Assembly: GCA_963706785.1 (NCBI GenBank)
Contig: CAVPNJ010000002.1
Coordinates: forward strand, 310,001 to 374,000
Length of the DNA: 64,000 bases
Reading direction: 5' to 3'
Source: Pollutimonas sp963706785
GTDB lineage: Bacteria; Pseudomonadota; Gammaproteobacteria; Burkholderiales; Burkholderiaceae_B
In this document: piece after piece, positions 17,606 through 25,635 of the stretch
How positions within the stretch are numbered: position 1 is the first letter of the stretch
Layout of the letters: the number at the start of each line of letters is the position of its first letter
Notes under the pieces: generated by a model
Database searches by the model: none
What the model was told of the DNA's origin: nothing
Seen by the model: the letters and a program-made list of their open reading frames with translations, nothing else
Translations under genes and position numbers: made by a program

Positions 17606-18952
17606 ATGTTTGAAAAAATTCTTATTGCCAATCGTGGCGAGATCGCGTTGCGCATCCAGCGGGCCTGCCGCGAGCTGGGCGTTAAAACGGTCGTCGTTCA
17701 CTCCGAAGCTGACCGCGACGCCAAGTATGTGCGCCTTGCCGACGAGTCCGTATGTATAGGGCCCGCCGCTGCGCGTGATAGCTATTTAAATATGCCGGCG
17801 ATCATATCGGCTGCCGAGGTTACCGATTCCGAGGCCATACACCCGGGATACGGTTTCCTGGCTGAAAATGCCGACTTCGCCGACCGCGTCGAAAAAAGTG
17901 GATTTGTGTTCATTGGCCCGCGTCCGGAATCGATACGCCTTATGGGCGATAAGGTTAGCGCCAAGCACGCCATGATCGAAGCTGGCGTACCAGTCGTCCC
18001 AGGCTCCGAAGGCGCTTTGCCCGAAGACCCGCAGGAAATTATCCGGATCGCTCGCGACGTAGGCTATCCCGTCATAATCAAGGCGGCAGGCGGTGGTGGT
18101 GGTCGGGGCATGCGAGTCGTATATACCGAAGCAGCGTTGCTGAATGCGGTAACGATGACGCGTTCCGAGGCTGGTGCAGCCTTCAACAATCCCGAAGTTT
18201 ATCTCGAGAAGTTCCTCGAGAATCCGCGCCACATTGAAATTCAAGTTTTGGCCGACGGCGGTCGTAACGCCATCTGGCTGGGCGAACGCGATTGTTCAAT
18301 GCAGCGTCGGCACCAAAAGGTCATCGAAGAGGCCCCGGCGCCGGGTATTGCGCGCCGTCTTATTGAACGTATCGGTGAGCGCTGTGCTGAAGCCTGCCGA
18401 AAAATCAATTACCGGGGTGCGGGCACTTTCGAATTCCTGTACGAAAATGGCGAGTTCTTCTTTATCGAGATGAACACCCGCATTCAGGTTGAGCACACCA
18501 TTACTGAAATGGTCACGGGCATCGACCTTGTGCAGCAGCAAATTCTTATCGCCGCGGGCGAGAAGTTTACCTTGCGTCAGCGCGATGTGCAGAGTCGTGG
18601 TCATTCGATCGAGTGCCGCATCAACGCCGAGGATCCGTTCAAGTTTACGCCCAGCCCCGGTCGTATCACCAATTGGCATACACCTGGCGGGCCCGGCGTA
18701 CGCATGGATTCCCATGTGTTTAGCGGATACATGGTTCCACCAAACTACGATTCAATGATTGCCAAGCTGATCACATACGGCGACACACGTAAGCAGGCTA
18801 TTGCCCGCATGGAAATCGCCTTGTCGGAAATGGTTGTCGAAGGTGTGCTGACAAATATTCCTTTGCATCGCGAGCTTATGCAGGATGCTCGCTTTGTCGA
18901 AGGTGGGACCAGCATTCACTACCTCGAGAACAAGCTGGCGCAAAGGCCGTAA
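17606..18952 (+). CDS. accC: Acetyl-CoA carboxylase biotin carboxylase subunit
   Basis: ATP-dependent carboxylation of biotin on AccB. The 448-residue protein matches the family length and has MFEKILIANRGEIALRI, HPGYGFLAENADFA, the ATP-grasp Gly-rich loop KAAGGGGGRGM, ERDCSMQRRHQKVIEEAPAP, and EMNTRIQVEHTITEMVTGIDLV with the catalytic Arg and Glu. It forms an operon with accB, and prmA follows about 70 bp later. Confidence 0.97.
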   Translation: MFEKILIANRGEIALRIQRACRELGVKTVVVHSEADRDAKYVRLADESVCIGPAAARDSYLNMPAIISAAEVTDSEAIHPGYGFLAENADFADRVEKSGFVFIGPRPESIRLMGDKVSAKHAMIEAGVPVVPGSEGALPEDPQEIIRIARDVGYPVIIKAAGGGGGRGMRVVYTEAALLNAVTMTRSEAGAAFNNPEVYLEKFLENPRHIEIQVLADGGRNAIWLGERDCSMQRRHQKVIEEAPAPGIARRLIERIGERCAEACRKINYRGAGTFEFLYENGEFFFIEMNTRIQVEHTITEMVTGIDLVQQQILIAAGEKFTLRQRDVQSRGHSIECRINAEDPFKFTPSPGRITNWHTPGGPGVRMDSHVFSGYMVPPNYDSMIAKLITYGDTRKQAIARMEIALSEMVVEGVLTNIPLHRELMQDARFVEGGTSIHYLENKLAQRP

Positions 18953-19022
18953 TTCAGCGACGCTTTTTGATGCTGCTTTACAAACGGGGGCATTGCCCCT
19001 GTTTTTACTGATGGAAATAACT

Positions 19023-19955
19023 ATGCGCGAACTCGTGCTAATTTGCCCTGAGGCACAGGCCGAAGCGCTTTCGGATGCATTGCTTGACGCCGGCGTGCTA
19101 TCTGTGTCGGTCGAAGATGCCGATGGTGATACGGAGATCGAAAGCCCTTTGTTCGGCGAGCCTGGCATGGAGCCTCAAGTACACGCATGGAACCGTAACC
19201 GTGTGGTGGCCCTTTTGCCCGACGGGCTTGATCCCAGGCAGATACTGGAGCAGCTTCGCGAAGCCGGCGTAGCCGACTACCAAGATGGACAGTGGTCCCT
19301 TCGGGACGTTCCCGACGCCGATTGGGTGCGATTGACTCAGTCACAATTCGGTCCAATCCAGGTGGGCGAGCGCATCTGGATTATTCCGAGTTGGCACCGA
19401 GAAGACCCAGATGTCCCGGTCGCGGCCGATCGCCAGAGCGCCGACGAGAAGGGCATTATACATATCGAGCTTGACCCAGGTCTGGCCTTTGGAACTGGCA
19501 GTCACCCTACGACGCATTTATGCCTCGAGTGGCTGGCCGAGAATTTACATGGTAATGAAACGTTACTAGATTATGGCTGTGGTTCGGGCATTCTAGCCAT
19601 AGCGGCCAAGCTTCTTGGTGCCACTTCGGTTCATGCTGTCGACATCGATGAGCAGGCTGTTCAGTCCAGCCGCTACAATGCAGAGGTCAATCGGGTCGAG
19701 TTGCTTGCGATGCTTCCCGATGAACTGCCTGCCGGACAATCGCAGGTGGTCGTGGCTAATATTCTGTCGAATCCATTGAAGGTGCTCGCACCTATGCTTG
19801 CCAATCGCGTATTGCCGGGTGGCCACCTGGTTTTATCGGGAATTCTCGAACGCCAGGCTGAGGAAGTCGCACAGGCTTATGCTCCGTGGCTCAAGATGAA
19901 TGTCTGGCGAGCTCGGGAAGGATGGGTTTGTTTGCATGGCCAAAGAGCCGACTAA
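19023..19955 (+). CDS. prmA: Ribosomal protein L11 methyltransferase
   Basis: SAM-dependent enzyme that trimethylates L11. The 310-residue protein has the N-terminal L11-recognition domain, a linker, and a class I methyltransferase domain with LAFGTGSHPTTHLCLEWL, LLDYGCGSGILAIAA (SAM motif I), AVDIDEQAV, and VVANILSNPL (the NIL[AS]xP motif). The start at 19023 gives MRELVLICPEAQAEAL; an ATG twelve bases earlier (19011) is an alternative. accBC-prmA is a common arrangement in this group. Confidence 0.94.
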   Translation: MRELVLICPEAQAEALSDALLDAGVLSVSVEDADGDTEIESPLFGEPGMEPQVHAWNRNRVVALLPDGLDPRQILEQLREAGVADYQDGQWSLRDVPDADWVRLTQSQFGPIQVGERIWIIPSWHREDPDVPVAADRQSADEKGIIHIELDPGLAFGTGSHPTTHLCLEWLAENLHGNETLLDYGCGSGILAIAAKLLGATSVHAVDIDEQAVQSSRYNAEVNRVELLAMLPDELPAGQSQVVVANILSNPLKVLAPMLANRVLPGGHLVLSGILERQAEEVAQAYAPWLKMNVWRAREGWVCLHGQRAD

Positions 19956-19979
19956 GGGCCAGACCAACATCTTACGTAT

Positions 19980-21194
19980 ATGGACCTGACCACACGCTGC
20001 CCGCAATGTGGCACAATTTTTTCAGCAAGCCTTGAACAGTTGCAGCTGCGCAAAGGCTATATTCGTTGCATAAATTGCGCGCATATATTCGACGGCTACG
20101 ATTCCGTCGTTCCCGCCGGCGAGACAGCCGCCTCGCAGTCGCCGGCTTCGAATCAGGCAGTGTCTCATGCACGCTCATCGTCTCCACCGGCGTCTCTTCG
20201 GACCACTACCCGGCCGGTGCCTACTCCGGCGCCTGCGTCAAAGCCTTTAGTAAAGTCCGTGTCAGCGCACGCGCCTGCAGCTCCATCGTCTGCAGCGCCA
20301 CCGCCGACACCCGCCGCTATGCCCAGCGTAGTGCGTCAACGGTCGGCTCGCGACGACCCGGCGCCCTTCGTAGTGTCCAAGCCGATAACACCGGTACGCG
20401 AATCTCAGCCGGCATTTACAATTTCGCCAGGGCGCGAGGCAAGCCAAGCCCGGCGCCAAGATCCTGTTTTTCGGATCGGCGATGCTGCTCATGTGAAGCC
20501 GGATCCTGTTATTCGTCCAGACGTTGCGAGACGGCCGGATCCCATCGTCAAGCGACCCGAACCGATCGTTGCTGCACCTGAGCGTAGTCAGATACCGACC
20601 GTAAGCGCCACGCCGCCACCGTTATATGTTGAACCGCGACGGCCGCAGGCCAGCAAAGACGAGGCGGAGCCCGAGTTCTTTGACGGCCGTGCGTCCGGTT
20701 ATGCCCGCATTATTAAGCTACTGTGGAGCGTGCTCATCGTTGCAGGCCTACTGCTTCTGCTGGTGCAGCTTACTTATGTTTATCGTTCGCAAATAGCAAA
20801 TCAGATTCCGGCCTTGCGCCCTGTGCTGACGCAAGCTTGCGAGGCCTTGAATTGCCGGGTAGCCTATCCACGGCGGATCGACATGATTTCAATCACAAGT
20901 TCGTCGCTGCGTGCGTCACCGGATGCGTCGAACGATGCACCGGATTCCATGACGCTACGCCTGACCTTGCGCAATACTTTAGATCAACCGCAGGAATGGC
21001 CGACTCTTGTGCTGGATCTGACCGACTTTTCAGGCACGATAGTTGTCAGAAAGAATCTTCCGCCGGCGTCATATTTGCCTTCGGAGACTTTGCAAGGGCC
21101 TTTTGCGGCCGCGAGCGAAGTTGCTGCGGGCGTGCCTATCGAGCTGAATGGCGTCAAGGTCAATGGCTATCAATTGGGTAAATTTTTTCCATAA
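19980..21194 (+). CDS. Zinc-ribbon and DUF3426 membrane protein
   Basis: A 404-residue protein. Residues 1-40 form an MJ0042-type zinc ribbon (CPQCGTIF and CINCAHIF). A long low-complexity Pro/Ala/Ser/Arg-rich region follows (about 50-230). One membrane helix comes next (IIKLLWSVLIVAGLLLLLVQ, about residues 243-262), then a C-terminal DUF3426 domain with CEALNCRVAYPRRIDMI and an NTLDQPQEWPTLVLDLTD strand region. The likely topology is a cytoplasmic zinc ribbon with DUF3426 in the periplasm. Function is not known; the gene follows prmA by about 25 bp, as in relatives. Confidence 0.82.
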   Translation: MDLTTRCPQCGTIFSASLEQLQLRKGYIRCINCAHIFDGYDSVVPAGETAASQSPASNQAVSHARSSSPPASLRTTTRPVPTPAPASKPLVKSVSAHAPAAPSSAAPPPTPAAMPSVVRQRSARDDPAPFVVSKPITPVRESQPAFTISPGREASQARRQDPVFRIGDAAHVKPDPVIRPDVARRPDPIVKRPEPIVAAPERSQIPTVSATPPPLYVEPRRPQASKDEAEPEFFDGRASGYARIIKLLWSVLIVAGLLLLLVQLTYVYRSQIANQIPALRPVLTQACEALNCRVAYPRRIDMISITSSSLRASPDASNDAPDSMTLRLTLRNTLDQPQEWPTLVLDLTDFSGTIVVRKNLPPASYLPSETLQGPFAAASEVAAGVPIELNGVKVNGYQLGKFFP

Positions 21195-21202
21195 GGGAAG
21201 TA

Positions 21203-22144
21203 ATGTCTGACAAGATTTTAGTCTGCGGATCGGTGGCATTTGACACCATTGCCGTTTTCGAAGGGCACTTCAAGGATCACATCCTGAATGACAACATCCA
21301 GTCGCTGAGCGTATCTTTCTTTGTGCCCAATATGCGCAAGGAATACGGCGGCTGTGCTGGCAACATTGCTTATAACCTGCAGCTACTTGGCGGCCATCCT
21401 TTGCCCGTGGGAACCGTAGGCGCCGATGCCGCCGACTACTTGGTCTATATGCAGCAACTGGGCATCGACACACGCTTGATTCGTGTTTTGCCCGACATGT
21501 TCACCCCCCAATGTTTCATCACGACTGACCTGGATAATAACCAGATAGCATCGTTTCACCCCGGTGCGATGTCGTTTTCCGCCGATAACGACATTACCGG
21601 ACAACCTGCCGCCTGGGGTATTGTCGCTCCCGATTCCAAGGAAGGCATGTTTGCCCATGCACGCCGGTTGCATGCCCAGGGCATTCCCTTCGTGTTTGAT
21701 CTGGGACAAGCCATGCCACTATTTTCAGGCGACGATCTTAACGAGATGCTTGAGCTTGCTCAGATGCTTACTGCGAATGAATACGAGTCCAAAATCGTCG
21801 CTCAGCGCAGCGGGCGTAGCATGGCTGAAATAGCAAAGTCGCTGAAGGCGGTCATCGTGACCCGCGGTGCTGAAGGCGCAACCCTTTACGCGGATGGCAA
21901 TGAAACCCAAATCCCTCCGACCAAGGTCACCGCCGTCGTTGACCCCACCGGCTGTGGCGATGCCCATCGTGCAGGGCTGTTATATGGTCTTACACAGGAA
22001 TGGAGCCTGGTTGACGCATGCCGCTTGGCGAACGTGATGGGCGGCTTTAAAATTGCATCACGGGGCCCTCAGAATCATCGCCCCTCGCGCGCCGACATAC
22101 GTGAAGCCCTCAAACAGAATTACGGTATAGATTTATTGGGCTAA
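21203..22144 (+). CDS. PfkB-family sugar/nucleoside kinase (adenosine kinase-like)
   Basis: Ribokinase-fold kinase of 313 residues. The N-terminal ILVCGSVAFDTI, the substrate-site GGCAGNIAYNLQLLG, LTANEYE, and the C-terminal VVDPTGCGDAHRAGLLYGL are clear. The last is a variant of the DTxGAGD active-site motif that keeps the catalytic Asp and resembles the DPTGVGDAFRAG of bacterial adenosine kinase. A nucleoside or sugar substrate cannot be decided from sequence. It lies eight bases after the zinc-ribbon gene, so it is probably in the same transcript. Confidence 0.86.
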   Translation: MSDKILVCGSVAFDTIAVFEGHFKDHILNDNIQSLSVSFFVPNMRKEYGGCAGNIAYNLQLLGGHPLPVGTVGADAADYLVYMQQLGIDTRLIRVLPDMFTPQCFITTDLDNNQIASFHPGAMSFSADNDITGQPAAWGIVAPDSKEGMFAHARRLHAQGIPFVFDLGQAMPLFSGDDLNEMLELAQMLTANEYESKIVAQRSGRSMAEIAKSLKAVIVTRGAEGATLYADGNETQIPPTKVTAVVDPTGCGDAHRAGLLYGLTQEWSLVDACRLANVMGGFKIASRGPQNHRPSRADIREALKQNYGIDLLG

Positions 22145-22201
22145 CCGACAGGCCGTCTACTGCGGTCGTCGCCGGGCGAATGGTCACACTAGGAGTTTTT
22201 C

Positions 22202-22702
22202 ATGATATCAACATATTTGCAGCGTTCGGGTAAACGCACAGCACGCATTATCGCCATGGCTGTTCTGGCAGGTTCTACGGTTGTGTTGGCAGGTTGCGCC
22301 AACGATACTGCCTCTGGCTCTGTCTATAGTTATGGGCAGGCACAGCGCGAGCAAATCGTGCGTACTGGCACGGTCGAAGCCGTCAGGAATATCACAATAC
22401 AGCAAGATTGGTCTACTGGCGCAGGCGTTTTGGCGGGCGGTGCCCTGGGTGGCGTAGCGGGTAGCACTATAGGCGGCGGAACGGGTAATGTCCTGGCCAC
22501 GATAGGTGGCGGCATACTCGGTGCGGTGGCTGGCAATGCCATCGAAAACCAAGCTGGCAGGACCAAGGGGCTAGAAATTACCGTGCGGCTCGATAACGGC
22601 GAAACTCGCGTTATTGCCCAAGCCGCCGATGTCGCGCTTGGCGCGGGGCAGCGTGTGCGTCTGATCAGCGGAAACGGCCCCACACGTGTCGTGCCCATGT
22701 GA
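22202..22702 (+). CDS. Glycine-zipper outer-membrane lipoprotein (SlyB/Pcp-like)
   Basis: A 166-residue lipoprotein. The signal peptide has a basic N-region, a hydrophobic core and the lipobox VVLAGC, with the acylated Cys near residue 32. A double glycine-zipper segment (GVLAGGALGGVAGSTIGGG and GGGILGAVAGNAIENQAG, about residues 75-120) could form a helical hairpin in the membrane. The C-terminal part reads VRLDNGETRVIAQ. The domain order matches SlyB/Pcp-type envelope proteins, which affect outer-membrane integrity. A strong terminator follows. Confidence 0.9.
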   Translation: MISTYLQRSGKRTARIIAMAVLAGSTVVLAGCANDTASGSVYSYGQAQREQIVRTGTVEAVRNITIQQDWSTGAGVLAGGALGGVAGSTIGGGTGNVLATIGGGILGAVAGNAIENQAGRTKGLEITVRLDNGETRVIAQAADVALGAGQRVRLISGNGPTRVVPM

Positions 22703-22781
22703 TCACATGCGTGTATGGTTGCATGGTCTTATAACAGCATCGCGCATTCGATACTAACAAAGGCCAGGCCATTTTGTGACT

Positions 22782-22823
22782 ACACCCCAAAAGTCGGACA
22801 TTCCAACTTTTGGGGTGTTTTTT
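22782..22823 (+). terminator. Intrinsic terminator after the glycine-zipper lipoprotein
   Basis: The 13-bp perfect arms ACACCCCAAAAGT and ACTTTTGGGGTGT are separated by 11 bases and followed by a T-run on the plus strand. It lies between two convergent genes. Confidence 0.85.
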
Positions 22824-22849
22824 TATTCTCGCTGGATCTTCTTGTAGGG

Positions 22850-23413
22850 CTATACGCCGAACAATGCAAAGGTAAAGCTCTGCAGAACCATCATGGCGAC
22901 CTGGGCCAGTACCAAAAGCACCAATGGCGACAAGTCCAATCCGCCCAAATTCGGCAAAATCCGCCTGATAGGATCAAGTAGCGGTGCGGTCAAGGTTTGC
23001 AGTACCGGCATCACCGGGGCCATGGGATTTACCCATGACAAGACGGCCTGAATCAGCGTGACCCATAAGATCAGGTTGAACGTCCATTTCAACATTGTCA
23101 GAAAAGCGGTCAGAAGCAGCGGCAGCGCGCTATCGATCGAGGGCGGTTGGCCTGTCAGTATCAGTATGGTCAATACCAGAAATACAAGGGAAGTCAGCCA
23201 GCAGCCAAGCAAGCTTGGCCAGTCGATTCGATTTCCTGGAGCCACGACTTTACGTATGGGCTGAATCAGCCAGTCGGTGGTGCGCAGAACGGCTTGCGAA
23301 TATGGGTTGAATGGATGCAGGCGGATCGCATAAATCCACGCGCGGACAATCAGCGCAATTCCGAACAGGGAAAAGACAATACTTAAAAGAAAGTGCAGGA
23401 CTTCACTGAGCAT
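22850..23413 (-). CDS. YggT family integral membrane protein
   Basis: A 187-residue inner-membrane protein with two YggT repeats. Each consists of a hydrophobic pair of helices followed by a conserved cytoplasmic segment: LIQPIRKVVAPGNRIDWPSLL in the first and LLDPIRRILPNLGGLDLSPLVLLV in the second. Family members are linked to osmotic stress and cell division in some bacteria, but the biochemical function is not settled. The start at 23413 (MLSEVLHFLLS) is preferred over an in-frame upstream start at 23476. In many genomes yggT follows proC; that gene is not adjacent here. Confidence 0.9.
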   Translation of the reverse strand: MLSEVLHFLLSIVFSLFGIALIVRAWIYAIRLHPFNPYSQAVLRTTDWLIQPIRKVVAPGNRIDWPSLLGCWLTSLVFLVLTILILTGQPPSIDSALPLLLTAFLTMLKWTFNLILWVTLIQAVLSWVNPMAPVMPVLQTLTAPLLDPIRRILPNLGGLDLSPLVLLVLAQVAMMVLQSFTFALFGV

Positions 23414-23490
23414 GGTTCGGTCACTTGGAAATTCGGAAGCGCCATTGTCGCATGAGGGCTCACAAGGCGAAAGCAATGGTCAACAAGTGA

Positions 23491-23515
23491 AACTGCCCGA
23501 CGTGGTCGGGCAGTT
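23491..23515 (-). terminator. Perfect 11-bp hairpin downstream of the histone-like gene
   Basis: The arms AACTGCCCGAC and GTCGGGCAGTT flank a three-base loop. It lies about 55 bp past the stop of the histone-like gene on the minus strand. The following minus-strand sequence is only modestly T-rich (CACTTGTTG), so it may be a weak or factor-aided terminator. Confidence 0.5.
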
Positions 23516-23571
23516 GACGTAGGTTCGATCAAGCTTGAGCTTACCCCAATGCGCGCACCGGGATAGTCGAG

Positions 23572-24360
23572 TCAGGGACGGCCGCCTGTAGGAAAGGGCC
23601 ACGATGCAGCGGGGTTCACCGTTTTCTTGCTTGCTGGAGCAGCAGTGGCGGTTTTGGTGGCCTTGGCGGCTGCTTTGACGTTTGCCTTTTTTGGAGCGGC
23701 TTTTTTTGCGGCGGGCTTGCTTTCGGCTTTGCTGGCCGGCGCTGTTTTCTGGGGCGCAGTTTTCACAGGGGCCTCTTTAGCTGCCGGAGCAGTTTTTTTG
23801 GCGACAGCCTTGGTGGCGGCAACGGTTTTTTTGGCAGGTACTGTTTTCGCAGGGGCTGCTTTTTTAGCGGCTGTTTTGGTCGCTGACGACTTTACTTCAG
23901 CTTTTTTTGCGACGGCTTTTTTAGCTGGCGCTACTTTTTTAGCGACTGATTTAGTCGTAGCTTTCTTGGCCGGAGCTGTTTGCTTCGCGACGGTTTTTGT
24001 CGCTGCTTTTTTAGCTGGTGCAGCTTTTTTCGCTACTGTTTTGCTTGCAGCTTTTTTGGCCGGTGCGGCTTTCTTCGCTACTGTTTTGCTTGCAGCTTTT
24101 TTAGCTGGTGCAGTCTTCTTTGCGACGGTTTTTTGGGCGGGCGCTGACTTTTTAGCGACTGCTTTGCTTGCTGCCTTTTTAGCCGGCGTTGCCTTAGTGG
24201 CAACTGCTTTCTTTGCTACGGCGGTGGACTTCTTGGCGGGCGCCGCTTTTTTGGCGGCTACAGGTTTTTTCAGTTCGGCTTTTTTAGCGGGTGCTGCCTT
24301 CTTGGCGGGTGCAGCTTTTTTGCTGGCCGTTTTTGTCGCGGCCTTTTTGGCTGTTGCCAT
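23572..24360 (-). CDS. Lys/Ala/Pro-rich histone H1-like DNA-binding protein (BpH1/HctB type)
   Basis: A 262-residue, very basic protein made almost only of Lys, Ala, Pro, Thr and Ser, with repeated AAPAKKA and TVAKK units. It ends with the conserved motif NPAASWPFPTGGRP. It resembles the Bordetella H1 homologue BpH1 and should bind and compact DNA non-specifically. The start at 24360 (MATAKKAATK) is chosen over an in-frame extension to 24393. The reverse strand also reads open across the gene, but as an Ala/Phe-rich shadow. Residues 77-151 are five 15-residue tandem repeats (listed separately). Confidence 0.93.
   Translation of the reverse strand: MATAKKAATKTASKKAAPAKKAAPAKKAELKKPVAAKKAAPAKKSTAVAKKAVATKATPAKKAASKAVAKKSAPAQKTVAKKTAPAKKAASKTVAKKAAPAKKAASKTVAKKAAPAKKAATKTVAKQTAPAKKATTKSVAKKVAPAKKAVAKKAEVKSSATKTAAKKAAPAKTVPAKKTVAATKAVAKKTAPAAKEAPVKTAPQKTAPASKAESKPAAKKAAPKKANVKAAAKATKTATAAPASKKTVNPAASWPFPTGGRP
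23908..24132 (-). repeat. Five tandem 45-bp repeats inside the histone-like gene
   Basis: These encode residues 77-151 as five 15-residue units of the form KTVAKKAAPAKKAAS. Units 2 and 3 are nearly identical in DNA; the others differ by a few substitutions. Related Bordetella H1 genes vary in length through such repeats. Confidence 0.85.
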
Positions 24361-24512
24361 AGTAATGCTCCTTGAAAGAGAACGTCCACCCATTTGATAT
24401 GGCCCCCACGTCGGGTGCGACCCATCTCAAATGGCGCAAGCGTGCAAAGCAATGGTTCTTTTGTGCTTTGCACGCCTAGAGTCTAACGTAAGCTATTACT
24501 CTATTCCAAGCA

Positions 24513-25616
24513 TTATTCCCAGCTTAAAGCACCGCCGGTCTGATATTCAATTACTCGTGTCTCGAAAAAGTTGCGTTCTTTTTTAAGATCGATCATTTCA
24601 GCCATCCAGGGGAATGGATTTTCTTCTTGCGCGAACAGGGCATCGAGGCCTATTTGCTGGCAACGGCGGTTAGCAATAAAGCGCAAATACGACTTGAACA
24701 TCGAGGCATTCAAACCGAGGACTCCGCGTGGCATTGTGTCCTCAGCGTAAGCATATTCAAGGTCTACAGCCTGTTGGAACAATCCGCGTATCTCTTCGCG
24801 GAAGGCTGGCGTCCATAAATGTGGGTTCTCGAGTTTGATCGTGTTGATCAGATCAATGCCGAAATTGCAGTGCATGGATTCGTCGCGCAATATGTACATA
24901 TATTGTTCGGCGGCACCGGTCATTTTGTTCTGTCGGCCCAATGCAAGAATTTGCGTAAATCCAACATAAAAGAACAAGCCTTCCATTAGGCACGCGAATA
25001 CGATCAACGATTTAAGTAAAGTCTGATCGTCTTCAGGCGTGCCGGTTTTGAAGTTTGGATCTGCGATGGCGTTAATGAACGGAATCAGGAATTCGTCTTT
25101 GGCGCGTATCGAAGGAACTTCGTTGTAGGCATTGAAAATTTCACCTTCGTCGAGATCCAGGCTTTCAACGATGTATTGGTAGGCATGCGTGTGAATGGCT
25201 TCTTCAAAGGCCTGACGCAATAGGAATTGGCGGCACTCGGGTGCGGTGATATGCCGATAAGTGCCCAGCACAATGTTATTGGCAGCCAGCGAGTCGGCCG
25301 TGGTGAAGAACCCTAGATTACGTTTGACGATACGGCGTTCGTCTTCTGTAAGCCCATTCGGATTTTTCCAGAGAGCAATGTCGCGCGACATATTGATCTC
25401 TTGGGGCATCCAGTGATTGGCGCAAGTGGCCAGATATTTTTCCCACGCCCACTTGTACTTGAAAGGTACCAGCTGATTGACGTCGGTCTCGCCATTAATG
25501 ATGCGCTTGTCAGCAGCCCGAACGCGTGCGCTGGTATCGGCTGACGATGTGTCGGATGCCGCGTTGCCGCTTGCTGTCGCGGGTGAGGTGGTAGGGGTGT
25601 CGTCCCAGTTCAACAT
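24513..25616 (-). CDS. nrdB: Ribonucleotide reductase class Ia, beta subunit
   Basis: The radical-generating small subunit, 367 residues. Diiron/tyrosyl-radical ligand regions are visible: ERRIVKRNLGFFTTADSLAANN, FEEAIHTHAYQYIVE, and RDESMHCNFGIDLI. The C-terminus ends FFETRVIEYQTGGALSW, the type that docks on NrdA. The start at 25616 (MLNWDDTP) lies 19 bases after the nrdA stop; a longer in-frame start at 25673 would overlap nrdA. It is likely transcribed from the nrdA promoter with the NrdR-type boxes. Confidence 0.95.
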   Translation of the reverse strand: MLNWDDTPTTSPATASGNAASDTSSADTSARVRAADKRIINGETDVNQLVPFKYKWAWEKYLATCANHWMPQEINMSRDIALWKNPNGLTEDERRIVKRNLGFFTTADSLAANNIVLGTYRHITAPECRQFLLRQAFEEAIHTHAYQYIVESLDLDEGEIFNAYNEVPSIRAKDEFLIPFINAIADPNFKTGTPEDDQTLLKSLIVFACLMEGLFFYVGFTQILALGRQNKMTGAAEQYMYILRDESMHCNFGIDLINTIKLENPHLWTPAFREEIRGLFQQAVDLEYAYAEDTMPRGVLGLNASMFKSYLRFIANRRCQQIGLDALFAQEENPFPWMAEMIDLKKERNFFETRVIEYQTGGALSWE

Positions 25617-25635
25617 AATAAGTGTCCGTATCAGA

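Noticed and set aside
23627..24397. Long plus-strand ORF opposite the histone-like gene
   Set aside because: It is a mirror of the Lys/Ala-rich repeat (an Ala/Phe-rich product) with no family signal. The minus-strand protein has the conserved C-terminus.
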